Assembly (NCBI RefSeq): GCF_007677875.1
Contig: NZ_VEDO01000004.1
Coordinates: 372,001-436,000, forward strand
DNA: 64,000 nucleotides
Origin: Variovorax boronicumulans
GTDB taxonomy: Bacteria > Pseudomonadota > Gammaproteobacteria > Burkholderiales > Burkholderiaceae_C
Direction: 5' to 3'
The position numbers and the translations under genes are program-made. This document shows, in pieces, positions 54,542 to 63,066 of this stretch. Position 1 is the stretch's first letter. Each line of letters begins with the position of its first letter. The notes beneath the pieces are model-generated. The model saw nothing but the letters and a program-made list of their open reading frames with translations. It made no database searches and was not told the origin of the DNA.

Positions 54542-55000
54542 ATGCGGCTGGTACGCGCCTGGCTGTTCGCGCTGCTGGCCTGGGCGGCCTCGTGCGCGGC
54601 CTGGGCGCACGCCGTGCGGCACGAGGTCAGCGTGGGAGAGGCGGTGGTGGTGCTGCTGCACTACACCGACGGTGAGCCTTTCGCGTTCGAACGCTATGAG
54701 CTGTTCCGTGGCACCGGTGCCGAGCCGGTACAGACCGGCCGCACCGATGGCGCTGGCCGCCTGGTGTTGCTGCCCGGTGCCAGCGGCGCGGCCGATGGCT
54801 GGCGGCTGCGTGCCTACTCGGTCGACGGGCATGGCATCGAGACGCCACTGGTGTTGGCTGCCCAAGGTGGTGTGGCACCGGCCGCTGCTCCAAGCCAGCC
54901 TGCGAGCGCGCCTGACTGGGAACGCGTGGCGTTGGGGGTGTGCCTGATCCTGGGTCTGGGCGTGCTTGCCCGACGCCTACTGCGCCGAAAGCCGCGCTGA
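54542..55000 (+). CDS. NikL-like small exported protein with C-terminal anchor
   Basis: A 152-residue protein: signal to AAWA, mature start HAVRHEVSVGEAVVVLLHY, motif EPFAFERYELFRGTG, and a C-terminal helix (VALGVCLILGLGVLARRLL) with an Arg/Lys-rich end. The arrangement matches the small extra component of NikKLMQO-type transporters. Its stop overlaps the cbiM ATG by one base. A shorter relative without the anchor lies at 58901-59215. Confidence 0.68.
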   Translation: MRLVRAWLFALLAWAASCAAWAHAVRHEVSVGEAVVVLLHYTDGEPFAFERYELFRGTGAEPVQTGRTDGAGRLVLLPGASGAADGWRLRAYSVDGHGIETPLVLAAQGGVAPAAAPSQPASAPDWERVALGVCLILGLGVLARRLLRRKPR

Positions 55001-55647
55001 TGCACATTCCCGATGGATTCCTGTCACCGCAGACCTATCTGCCAGCCTACGCTGTCGCAGGCGTGGCCTGGTGGGCGGCCAGTCGCGGATTGCGCGAGCG
55101 CTTGGACGAGGCGATGGTGCCGCAACTCGCCGCCCTCACTGCGCTGGTCTACGCTCTCGGATTGGTCATGCTGCCGCTGCCCGGCGGGACCTCGGTGCAC
55201 GCGGTTGGCGTGGCCTTGCTGACGCTGTGCTTCGGCGTGCGCTTGGCATTCCTGAGCTACAGCCTGGTGTTGCTGCTGCAGTCGCTGCTGTTCGGTGCCG
55301 GCGGCATCACGGCGCTGCCGGTCAATGCCCTGGCCATCGGCGGCGTTGGTGCACTTGTGACGCTGGCCGTCTTCCGCGCGCTGCGCAGCTGGAACGAGAC
55401 CATTGCCGTGCTGCTGGCCACCTGGTGCGCGGTCATGCTTTCCGCGGCGTTAGTGGGCCTCGTGCTGGGCCTGCAGCCGTGGCTTGCGCATCGGCCCGAC
55501 GGCACGCCGCTGTTCTTCCCGTTCGGCCCGTCCGTCGTGCTGCCGGCGATCCTGCTGCCGCACATGCTGCTCGGAGTGGCCGAAGGTGTGCTGACCCTTC
55601 TGGTTTGGCGCATGGTCCGCGCACGACGCTGGGATTGGTCCGCATGA
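55000..55647 (+). CDS. cbiM: CbiM/NikM-type ECF cobalt/nickel substrate-binding membrane component
   Basis: A 215-residue membrane protein starting MHIPDGFLSPQTYLPAY, the invariant N-terminus whose His2 takes part in metal binding. About six helices follow, with the block GAGGITALPVNALAIGGVGA and the C-terminal LLPHMLLGVAEGVLTLLVWR. The ATG at 55000 overlaps the previous stop. No CbiQ or CbiO follows, so it either shares a remote energising module or works alone. Confidence 0.88.
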   Translation: MHIPDGFLSPQTYLPAYAVAGVAWWAASRGLRERLDEAMVPQLAALTALVYALGLVMLPLPGGTSVHAVGVALLTLCFGVRLAFLSYSLVLLLQSLLFGAGGITALPVNALAIGGVGALVTLAVFRALRSWNETIAVLLATWCAVMLSAALVGLVLGLQPWLAHRPDGTPLFFPFGPSVVLPAILLPHMLLGVAEGVLTLLVWRMVRARRWDWSA

Positions 55648-56110
55648 CGTTTGCGCTTCGTCGGCCGCCCCTCCCAGGACGTGGTGCGCAGCCTGCCATG
55701 CTTGTCCTGCGCATGGCCTATCGCCGCCACGTCACCCGGAAGGCACTGCATTGCGGAGCGGGCCCGCCTGGATTGATCGGTGACACGGCCGCCACGAAAC
55801 CGTCACGCATCCTCCATAGATTCGCGTGGCCTCGAACACTGGCCGCTTGGCATGGCTGGCTTCTCCAGGACAGCGACATCGCCGCGCTGTGGCCTGGCGA
55901 GAAGGACAACCAGGCCGGATTGGCGACAGGTTCCGATGGCGGCAAGACAACGGCCTGGGGAGGACGTTGCCTTGTGGATTGGGCGTGCCCGCGGCATCGC
56001 CGAATGCCAATAGGAGGAGGCTGGCGGTCGAGGAACTGAGGGGTTCTGTGCGACCGGCTTTGGCCGATTCAGTTAAGAGAAATCTTCAATTCACCATACA
56101 GAAGAACGAC
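55648..56110. other. 463-base leader region before the third plus-strand TonB receptor
   Basis: No supported gene; weak open frames look random. I searched by eye for a cobalamin aptamer (GCAACGGTAA-like block) and did not find one. The 3' end holds the operator-like site at 56074-56100. Confidence 0.45.
56074..56100. promoter_or_regulatory. second copy of the Co/Ni-operon operator-like site
   Basis: Starts TAAGA, contains CAATTC and ends TACA; matches 19 of 27 positions with 53744-53770. It ends 10 bases before ATG 56111, close enough to cover the promoter or block initiation. Confidence 0.5.
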
Positions 56111-58165
56111 ATGACATACCCCGATTTCACCGAGCGCGCACGCGCTGCAATGCGTTGGCGCCCAACGGCACTCGCCGGACTGATGTGCGCCGCGCACGCC
56201 GGCGCCATCTGGGCCCAGAGCACGGAGCTTCCAGCGGTGACAGTGAGCGGCTCGCAGCACACGACGCGCAGCGAGGTGGCGCCGACGGTGGAGGCATTGC
56301 CCGCGCCGACCTACGTGCTGGACGCCGAGCAGATTCAGGCACTGCCGGTGCGCGAGGCGATGGACATGTTGCGCAGCACCCCTGGCGTCACCTTCGGCGC
56401 CTCCAGCCCGGGCTCGGACATTGGCGACGACATCAGCATCCGTGGCTTTTCCAGCTACCACGGCGCAGACGTGGCGGTGTACATCGACGGGGTGCCGGTG
56501 AACTGGCCCAACGGTGGCATGCGGCACGGCATGGTCGACTTCAACTGGCTGAGCCCTGACATCGTCGAGCGCATCGAGGTCATCAAGGGGCCGTTCTCTG
56601 CGGAGTACGGCAACTTCAACCTGGCCGGCGCCATCAACATCATCACCAAGACCACGGGCGAGACCAGCGTGGGTGTGGAAGCGGGCAGTTTCGACAGCTA
56701 CCGTGCCTCGGCCACCTACGGCCGCAAGATGGGCAACGTGACGCCGTTCCTGGCCTACGAGGTGCTGGACCGCAAGGGCTACCGGGCGCATTCGGACTAC
56801 CGTCGTCTGAATGCCTTCAACAAGTTCACCTTCGACGTGCCCCAGGGGCGTTTGTCGCTGCGCTTCAATGCCTCCGTGCGGGACTCGCAGTCCGCGGGCT
56901 TTCTGCTGGCCGACGACGTGCGTTCCGGACGCGTGAGCCGCCGCAGTGCCAGCCCCGACGCGCTGAACGACAAGGGCAGCAACGACTACTACACCTTGGT
57001 GGCCAACTACGTGCCGAACGCCGATGGCGGCATCACGGCAACGGCTTACGCCGGCCGCGAGGAGTTGCTGCTGGTGGATACCGCGTTCGGCCCGCCCACA
57101 GGCGCCATCCGCGGCGAGCGCGAGTATGCGGGTTGGCGGGTGTCAAAGCTGCTGCGTTGGGGCACGCAAGGCCTGCTGACCGTGGGCACGGATGGCCAGT
57201 TCGACCGCAGCGTGGTGGCCGCAGGCGACCCCGACGGCGGTGACGGCGTGGCGCAGGCCGGTCGCTCGCGCGACCAGACGGTGCACACCGGTACGGCCGG
57301 CATCTATGCCCAAGGCCAGTGGAAACTGATCGACCAAGTCAAGCTGGTAGGTGGGGCGCGCTACGACCGCATCCGCACCGAGGTCGACAACCGGCTCACA
57401 CCCAACTCTGGCACTGCCACGCAAGGGGTGGTGAGCCCCAAGGTCGGGGTGGTCTACTCACCGGTCGCCATGGTGGACCTGTTCGCCAACACCGGCATGG
57501 GGTTTCGCTCGCCGGCCGCGACCGAACTGGCACCGGACCGCACCGGCGCGGCCTTCAACAGCGGCCTGAAGGTCGCCAAGCTGCGCAGCAGCGACCTGGG
57601 TGCGACGGTGCGGCCGCTGCCCGGCCTCTCGTTGACCGGCAGCCTGTTCACCACGCGCACCGAATCGGAGCTGCGCCGCGATCCAACCAACCCGCTGAAC
57701 GTCGTCAACGTCGGTGAAACCCAGCGCGATGGCTACGAGCTCGTCGTGCAATGGGCAGTCACGCCGCGGCTGAGCTTCAGTGCCAGCCACACCGACGTGC
57801 GCACGCGCATCCGCAACCCAGCCGTAGCGGGCGAGGACAAGGTCATCACGGTGCCCGACGACACCCAGACCCTGGGCATTTCCTGGAACACACCGCTGCA
57901 GTCGGGCATGAAGTTCAACGCCGACCTGCTCGCGCAGCGCGTGGGCAAGCGACCGCTGCGGGCAGACGGCAGCCTCTATGCCGGCCCCCAATGGACCATC
58001 GGCACCAAGCTGCGCCTGGCCCAGGGTCCGTGGAGTGGTTTCCTCCAGGTGGACATCGCGCCCAACCGCTACAGCTCGGACTTCGTCTACGACATCGGCG
58101 GGATCGCCTTCGACCCGCGTCCGCCGGTGGCGGTCAGCGTTGGCGTGAAGTACGCCTTCCAATGA
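56111..58165 (+). CDS. TonB-dependent receptor (Co/Ni-type operon)
   Basis: A 684-residue receptor with signal (AGAIWAQ), plug (ALPVREAMDMLRSTPGVTFG, IRGFSSYHGADVAVYIDGVP, VERIEVIKGPFSAEYGNFN) and barrel ending AVSVGVKYAFQ. ATG 56111 is the conserved start, although the frame is open further upstream. Its TGA overlaps the start of the DUF4198 gene, so receptor and DUF4198 protein are translationally coupled. Likely ligand: a nickel or cobalt chelate; inference from neighbours. Confidence 0.88.
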   Translation: MTYPDFTERARAAMRWRPTALAGLMCAAHAGAIWAQSTELPAVTVSGSQHTTRSEVAPTVEALPAPTYVLDAEQIQALPVREAMDMLRSTPGVTFGASSPGSDIGDDISIRGFSSYHGADVAVYIDGVPVNWPNGGMRHGMVDFNWLSPDIVERIEVIKGPFSAEYGNFNLAGAINIITKTTGETSVGVEAGSFDSYRASATYGRKMGNVTPFLAYEVLDRKGYRAHSDYRRLNAFNKFTFDVPQGRLSLRFNASVRDSQSAGFLLADDVRSGRVSRRSASPDALNDKGSNDYYTLVANYVPNADGGITATAYAGREELLLVDTAFGPPTGAIRGEREYAGWRVSKLLRWGTQGLLTVGTDGQFDRSVVAAGDPDGGDGVAQAGRSRDQTVHTGTAGIYAQGQWKLIDQVKLVGGARYDRIRTEVDNRLTPNSGTATQGVVSPKVGVVYSPVAMVDLFANTGMGFRSPAATELAPDRTGAAFNSGLKVAKLRSSDLGATVRPLPGLSLTGSLFTTRTESELRRDPTNPLNVVNVGETQRDGYELVVQWAVTPRLSFSASHTDVRTRIRNPAVAGEDKVITVPDDTQTLGISWNTPLQSGMKFNADLLAQRVGKRPLRADGSLYAGPQWTIGTKLRLAQGPWSGFLQVDIAPNRYSSDFVYDIGGIAFDPRPPVAVSVGVKYAFQ

Positions 58166-58899
58166 ACAGCCGCATGGACCATTCCATCATGAACATCCTG
58201 TCCCTCTCCAAAACCTGGCTGGCCGTCGCGCTGGTCACGGCATCCGCTGCCGCGATGGCGCACGACGTCTGGGTCGAACCGAAGGGCGACGGCTATGTCG
58301 TCCTGTACGGCCACGGCGAGAAGCTCGACGACTACGATGTGCTCAAGCTCAAGACGCTGACGGCACTGGATGTCAACGGCCGGGCGCTGCCCGTGCGCGG
58401 CGTGGTCGGCGATGGTCCGTCGCCGGTGGTGGTGCAGGTCGACGGCAAGCCGGCGCTGACCTTGATGGTCTTCGACGACGGTTTCTGGACCAAGACGTCG
58501 GACGGCTGGAAGAACCTGCCGAAGAACGGCGTGACCGGACCTCTGGAGTCGGCCTTCGAGATGACGCTGGCCAAGACGGTGCTGTCGTGGGAGCCGCTCG
58601 TCACGCGGGCCTACGGCTTGCCGCTGGAAATCGTGCCCGTCAGCGCACAGGCGCCGGTCAAAGGCTCGACGCTGCAGGTGAAGGTGCTGTGGGATGGCAA
58701 GCCCCTGGTAGGCGCGAAGATCGCGCTGCCGGGGCCAGACAAGCCCGCGCCTGCGCAGACCGATGCGCAAGGCATCGCGAGCATTCCTGTGGTCGGCGGC
58801 CGGCAGATCATCTCGGTGGTCCACAAAGTGACCCCGAAGAACGAGCCGCGCACCGATGTGCTGGCCTATACGGCCAACCTGGTCATCGACGCGCGCTGA
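58162..58899 (+). CDS. DUF4198-family periplasmic protein (Co/Ni type), copy B
   Basis: A 245-residue paralogue of 53847-54539. Signal ends ASAAAMA; mature start HDVWVEPKGDG. Shared blocks: DDGFWTKTSDGWKN, GLPLEIVPVSAQAPVKGS, QVKVLWDGKPLVGAKI. The start ATG 58162 overlaps the receptor stop by 4 bases; ATG 58174 and 58189 are alternatives. Confidence 0.8.
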   Translation: MNSRMDHSIMNILSLSKTWLAVALVTASAAAMAHDVWVEPKGDGYVVLYGHGEKLDDYDVLKLKTLTALDVNGRALPVRGVVGDGPSPVVVQVDGKPALTLMVFDDGFWTKTSDGWKNLPKNGVTGPLESAFEMTLAKTVLSWEPLVTRAYGLPLEIVPVSAQAPVKGSTLQVKVLWDGKPLVGAKIALPGPDKPAPAQTDAQGIASIPVVGGRQIISVVHKVTPKNEPRTDVLAYTANLVIDAR

Positions 58900-58900
58900 G

Positions 58901-59215
58901 ATGCTGCGCCGATTTGCATCGTTGGGCGTCTTGCTGCTTGTTGCGGCTACGGGTGCGCAGGCGCACGCGCTGCGAGAGCATGTCGAAGCAGGTGCCGCCA
59001 CGGTCGTCACGCTGACCTTCGCCGACGACGAGCCATACTCTTTTGAGCGGTATGAGCTGTTGCCGCAGGGCAGCGACAAGCCGCACCAGACGGGCCTCAC
59101 GGACCGAAAAGGACGGGTAGTGTTCATGCCGGATGGCATCAGCAAATGGCGGCTGCGGAGCACATCGGCTGACGGTCATGGCGTGGACATCGAGTTCGAA
59201 GTACCTCCTCGTTGA
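58901..59215 (+). CDS. NikL-like small exported protein, anchor-less
   Basis: A 104-residue exported protein: signal to GAQA, mature start HALREHVEAGAATVVTLTF, motif EPYSFERYELLPQGS, end VDIEFEVPPR. It matches 54542-55000 over its whole length but lacks the C-terminal membrane helix, so it is probably a soluble periplasmic protein. It starts 1 base after the DUF4198 stop. Confidence 0.68.
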   Translation: MLRRFASLGVLLLVAATGAQAHALREHVEAGAATVVTLTFADDEPYSFERYELLPQGSDKPHQTGLTDRKGRVVFMPDGISKWRLRSTSADGHGVDIEFEVPPR

Positions 59216-59601
59216 GGGGGCGCTCGCAACGATTCCTCGGTGTTCTAAGCAGCGACCGACCGGGCCGCTATACGCAGCTAGCTGTACCCGGGACGCCGAC
59301 CGACTGCTGCTCGAGGTCAAGCAGGCATTCGCGAGCAAAAGGCGGCCGGCCGCTATGGGCGCAGAGCCGCCGGCTGAGCGACCCGCTTTCGGCCACGAGC
59401 GGTCGGCTACAGGCCGAGGACGAATGACCGGTTCGGATTAGATGCTGACGTTCGGCTTCAGAACGGCCGCCTTGTATGCCGCGGCGCGGGACATTCTTGA
59501 TGGCCTCAGGCGCTCTAGGCAACGCCGGACCATTCGGAGAATCTTCACTCTCATCCTCGACGGCCATGCGGCCCGGAGCACGTCATCGAGCAGCGACAAC
59601 G
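59216..59601. other. 386 bases without a supported gene
   Basis: Short open frames on both strands look random. This is the transition from the metal region into the right-hand accessory block. Confidence 0.4.
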
Positions 59602-59830
59602 CTAGCCAGACTCGTTCTGCGTGTCGGTAGTTCGGCCCGGGCCGACTTTGCGCGCCAAAGCCGTGCTCAGGTGCTCCCGCAAGCACTGGGCAGCCTCCAT
59701 GCGTTGGCCCTTGGCGAGCAGGTCGATCAGCACCAGATGTTCATGGCACTGCTCGTGCAGCCGCGCGTGGTCCAAATGGGTGCCGTACTCCATCACCCTG
59801 CGCGCCTGGTTCAGCTTGCGTAGCGCGTTT
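59602..59830 (-). pseudogene. GntR-family (FCD domain) remnant
   Basis: The minus-strand frame gives RKLNQAR, then MEYGTHLDHARLHEQCHEHL, VLIDLLAKGQRMEAAQCLREH, resembling the end of the FCD ligand domain of FadR/GntR regulators. The DNA-binding half and most of the FCD domain are absent. Confidence 0.55.
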
Positions 59831-59953
59831 AGAAGCAGGCTGTAGCCGCATCGCCTTCACCGCGTGCAGCGCCTCCGCGTGGTTGACACTTGTACGTGAG
59901 CTGTCTGCAACCCGTCCGACGTCCGTGGCAACCGAGGTGCTTGGCACCGACGT

Positions 59954-60502
59954 TCAAGCCTCAATCACCAAGAATTTGGCGGGCACGCTCGACGTCAACC
60001 AAACACCGTTCTCTACAAGGTGGAACTCGTGGCCGGCTGCATGCATGCCCGCCGCATCAATAGGCAGCACGACTGGCTGTCCGTGCCGGCGCCCGACTTG
60101 GAGCGCAGTGGGCCGGTCGGCTGAGATGTGAACGTGATGCCGTACTCCGGCCAACAACCCGCGGGCGGAAATGCTGGTCAGGAAGCGGGTCGCGGTGCCG
60201 TGAAAAAGGACAGGAGGCGGGCAAACGGCTTGTAGTTGTCGCTTCACCTGGCTCGTCGAGTGTCCTTGGATGGCTCTGACGCTTTGGCCGTCGAGAGATA
60301 GTTCGAAACGGCGCTTCGTGCCTGCTCGCACCGCCTCCACCACATCTTTCGCGGTGAAGACATGACCGGCGCTCCTCGCTCGCTCGACAAGTTCCGCCAC
60401 CAGGGCCCAGCCCTCGGCGTTCAACGTCAGTCCTATGGACTCAGGCTGGTGGCGCAGAATTAACGCGAGCAGCTTGCTCTGCGCTTCGACGTCTCGATTC
60501 AT
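59954..60502 (-). CDS. kptA: RNA 2'-phosphotransferase (KptA/Tpt1)
   Basis: A 182-residue enzyme that removes the 2'-phosphate at an RNA junction using NAD+. Family blocks: LLALILRHQPESIGLTLNAE, VFTAKDVVEAVR, GTKRRFELS, IQGHSTSQVK, VLFHGTATRFLTSISARGLL, HHVHISADRPTALQVGRRHG and FHLVENGVWLTSSVPAKFL. The ADP-ribosyl-transferase-type His and Arg residues are present. Start ATG 60502, one base after the LysR stop, so co-transcribed. Bacterial KptA has no clear tRNA-splicing substrate; RNA repair or ADP-ribose chemistry are options. Confidence 0.9.
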   Translation of the reverse strand: MNRDVEAQSKLLALILRHQPESIGLTLNAEGWALVAELVERARSAGHVFTAKDVVEAVRAGTKRRFELSLDGQSVRAIQGHSTSQVKRQLQAVCPPPVLFHGTATRFLTSISARGLLAGVRHHVHISADRPTALQVGRRHGQPVVLPIDAAGMHAAGHEFHLVENGVWLTSSVPAKFLVIEA

Positions 60503-60503
60503 G

Positions 60504-61424
60504 TCAGCTCCAATGCTGCGGCAGCGCCAGGGAGGCCCGCCACTGTTCAGCCTGATCCAGGATGCCTTCGCTAAGGCGGGAGGCCGCGGGTCCCAACCGC
60601 TGCCCGGCACGATGGAAGACGTGGTACGTCAGAGGAGGGTAGCCCCGGAGCGGGATGGCGACAGTTCCTCTCGGCGCCGGGCAGAACGCGTTGACTACAG
60701 CCAAGCCGACACTCCAGGCCGCGAACTGCAGCATCAGAGCCCAGCCGTTTGCCTCGACGGCCACTTCCCATTCGACCCCCTCCGCGGCGAGTAGTTGGCC
60801 AAGTAACTCCCGGTGCGGGCGACCTGCTTGGGGCACGATGAGAGACTGACCATGCAAGTCCTTCAATGATGCAAAGCGCCTGCTTGCCAAAGGGTGTGCT
60901 GTGGGCACGATCAGCACCTGCCCGACGCAGGTCAGGGGCCGTGCATCGAAGGCGCTCGCCGCTTCTCCGAGTGGCGCTACACCGAGCTGAGCTTCACCAT
61001 GGTCGACGGCGGAAATCGCGCGTTCTCGGTCGCCTGCGAGCAGGGAGAGCGACATCGACTTTTGCGACGACCTGAACCTTGTCAGAGCCTTTCCCAGCAG
61101 GTGCAGGTAGGCGCCTTCACCAGCGACTAGCGACACAGAGTCCTTGCTTCCGGCGCCCGACATGCGCTGCACAAAACGCTGGTTCAGTGCGAGGAGCTCT
61201 CGCCCGTGTCGAGCTACCTCCTGCCCTTCGGCGGTGAGCTTCAGCAGGCGGCCCTGGCGTACGTACAGTGGCACGTTGAGCTGCTCTCCAAGCTTGCGCA
61301 GCTTCGTGTGAAGCGCCGGTTGGCTGATGCTCAGCTGTCGGGCTGCTTCGCTCAAGTTCAACGTGTCCGCGAAAACGGAGAAGGACTGCAGGGCATCGAG
61401 GTTCGTGGTTGGAATGTCCGCCAT
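60504..61424 (-). CDS. LysR-family transcriptional regulator
   Basis: A 306-residue regulator. N-terminal HTH: LDALQSFSVFADTLNLSEAA, RQLSISQPALHTKLRKLGEQ. The C-terminal effector domain is complete (LIVPTAHPLASRRFASLKDL). It precedes kptA in one transcript, an unusual partner for a LysR protein, which normally controls a divergent gene; the divergent gene here is HAD-like copy B, starting 99 bases away. Confidence 0.9.
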   Translation of the reverse strand: MADIPTTNLDALQSFSVFADTLNLSEAARQLSISQPALHTKLRKLGEQLNVPLYVRQGRLLKLTAEGQEVARHGRELLALNQRFVQRMSGAGSKDSVSLVAGEGAYLHLLGKALTRFRSSQKSMSLSLLAGDRERAISAVDHGEAQLGVAPLGEAASAFDARPLTCVGQVLIVPTAHPLASRRFASLKDLHGQSLIVPQAGRPHRELLGQLLAAEGVEWEVAVEANGWALMLQFAAWSVGLAVVNAFCPAPRGTVAIPLRGYPPLTYHVFHRAGQRLGPAASRLSEGILDQAEQWRASLALPQHWS

Positions 61425-61523
61425 CTATCCATTTTATGAATAGACTGTCAAAACATAGTAGTTCCAAGTGAGAGTAAGCGTTTCTAGCATCTGGGCCGAC
61501 AACACACATTCAGGAACCCAGAA

Positions 61524-62033
61524 ATGAACTCGCACCTTCCCACCCCCCGCCTTGGAATCGACGTCGGCCGCGTGCTCATCGCTCCGGACGGAGCTGACGG
61601 CGCCGACACGAGCTTTGTTGGTGGCTCGTTGGCTGATGCCCTTGCAACGCCTCCGTTCGAAGGCATGTTTGACCATGTCCCTGTGCTCGTGCAGCGCTTT
61701 CAGGGCAACGTGTGGCTGGTCTCCAAATGCGGTGCCAGGGTTCAAGAGAAAACGCTGCAATGGCTCGAACATCACAACTTCTACGCTCGAACGGGTATTC
61801 AGCGCGGCAATGTTCGCTTCTGCAGAGAGCGACCTCAAAAGGCGGACCACTGCCGGGAGATTGGAGTTACGCACTTCATCGACGACCGGCAAGACGTGTT
61901 GTGCCATCTCGACGGCGTCGTGCCGCATCGCTTTCTGTTCGGGCCGCAAAAGCAACCTGCCGTCGAGAAAGGGGTCAAGTGGTTGAAGACGTGGGCGGAG
62001 GCGAGCGCAAGGGTGATGCTCGGCGAGCCTTGA
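61524..62033 (+). CDS. HAD-like hydrolase, copy B
   Basis: A 169-residue relative of 24222-24728. Shared motifs: PRLGIDVGRVLIAP, VWLVSKCGARVQEKTLQWLE, NVRFCRERPQKADHC and THFIDDRQDVL. ATG 61524, with GGAACC nearby as a weak Shine-Dalgarno. No AbrB partner lies upstream; instead it is divergent from LysR-kptA. The intactness of both copies suggests selection for function. Confidence 0.68.
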   Translation: MNSHLPTPRLGIDVGRVLIAPDGADGADTSFVGGSLADALATPPFEGMFDHVPVLVQRFQGNVWLVSKCGARVQEKTLQWLEHHNFYARTGIQRGNVRFCRERPQKADHCREIGVTHFIDDRQDVLCHLDGVVPHRFLFGPQKQPAVEKGVKWLKTWAEASARVMLGEP

Positions 62034-62293
62034 GAGCGGTGGTTCGCGGCGCTACGTCGGTTCAGGTCGGACAGGGGGGGGCGCGACGTGTTGCAGCGGC
62101 GGACACCGCCTGCGCGCTGCAGCGAACTCCGAGGACGCTCTGCACGAGGACGAGGGCGACTTGAACAGCCCCATCTATGCGTCTCGGCTGCGGCGGTCCG
62201 AATCGGCATGGTCAGGGCGTCCGCTCGCGTGGGGCATCGCTTGCGGGAAAGCGACCTGCCCGACGTGGTCAGGAAACTGGTTAGGGTGCGTCT
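62034..62293. other. no supported gene
   Basis: Only low-quality open frames. One, a TTG-started frame at 62161-62523, runs through the G-rich repeat and has an odd Trp/Gly composition; I do not accept it as a gene. Confidence 0.4.
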
Positions 62294-62340
62294 GGGGCAG
62301 GGGGCAGGGGGCAGGGGGCAGGGGGCAGGGGGCAGGGGGC
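62294..62340 (+). repeat. G-rich heptamer microsatellite
   Basis: Seven tandem units of GGGGGCA (first and last incomplete), giving seven G-runs of four or five on the plus strand. It can form G-quadruplexes and is prone to slippage. Not inside a supported gene. Confidence 0.9.
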
Positions 62341-62753
62341 TCGCGCCGGCATTTCATGCTTTTCGATGGGCTCCTGCAGTCGGAAACGCGACGGTTGATG
62401 TCGTTGCTGAGCGTCGCAGCGGCCGGCGCGCCTGGATGGCTCGGCTACCTCAGCCTATGGACGCAACATCGGCGCAAGCTGGTGGAATGGGCTGGCTACC
62501 GGGTGCTATGCAGGTATCCATAAAACCGCTCTTGCTGGCCTCTATGAGTTCTCTGAATCTTAGGGCGCGACGGCAACCGTTAACGTGCCCGCGGTGCGCC
62601 GCTTCGATTCAACGCCAAAGAGCGCTACCAGGGCGTGCGGTCGGTGCCGCACGCCACTTCTAACGCATGGAGCCCAAATCGTCCGGTCCTTACCGCACCA
62701 GCCTTCGCAGGCCGGGAGAGCGTGATACCTTTGCGCGCGGGCGGGCTCATTGA

Positions 62754-62855
62754 GCGCCGCAGGCGCTTAAAGAGATTACTCTTATTACTAGATTACGGTG
62801 CGCTTCTCAGAAAAAATCTACTGGTGTTTACTGGGCGATTTTTTGATTTTATCCC
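62754..62855. other. hairpin plus A+T-rich segment before the iterons
   Basis: AGCGCC-GCA-GGCGCT hairpin (62754-62768), then AAGAG-ATTA-CTCTT (62771-62784) and three ATTAC repeats at 62776, 62785 and 62793, followed by an A+T-rich run containing ATTTTTTGATTTTAT. Such an A+T-rich block beside iterons is expected for the unwinding element of a plasmid origin. No clear DnaA box was seen. Confidence 0.5.
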
Positions 62856-62859
62856 GGCG

Positions 62860-62991
62860 CCCTTAGTAAATCGTCCGGGTTCACGTAGTAGACCGTCCGA
62901 GCACCCTTACTAAATTGTCTGGGCTCCCTCAGCAAGACGTCCGAGCTCCCTCGGCTGGAAGTCCGCGCACCCTCAGTAGATGGGCCGAAGG
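62860..62991 (+). repeat. six 22-bp tandem iteron-like repeats (putative oriV)
   Basis: Six contiguous 22-base units start at 62860, 62882, 62904, 62926, 62948 and 62970. Most begin CCCT(T/C)AGTA or a close variant and have CGTCCGAGC or a variant near the end. Unit length is exactly conserved while the sequence is degenerate. The array ends 75 bases before the replication initiator, the arrangement of iteron-controlled plasmid origins. Confidence 0.8.
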
Positions 62992-63066
62992 GCCCCGATG
63001 ACAATTTCGGTGACGCATGGGGCGTCTGCAGCGCTATACCCATGCAGCTTCCCGACTTTTCTACCT

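Noticed and set aside
55648-56110. Second cobalamin riboswitch
   Set aside because: No GCAACGGTAA-like block or B12 box found in either orientation.
62088-62663. 191-codon open frame over the G-rich repeat
   Set aside because: The repeat dominates its middle and composition is Arg/Gly/Ala-biased in a way expected from non-coding G+C-rich DNA.
62860-62991. Possible CRISPR array
   Set aside because: Units are contiguous with no unique spacers and no cas genes nearby; iterons fit better.
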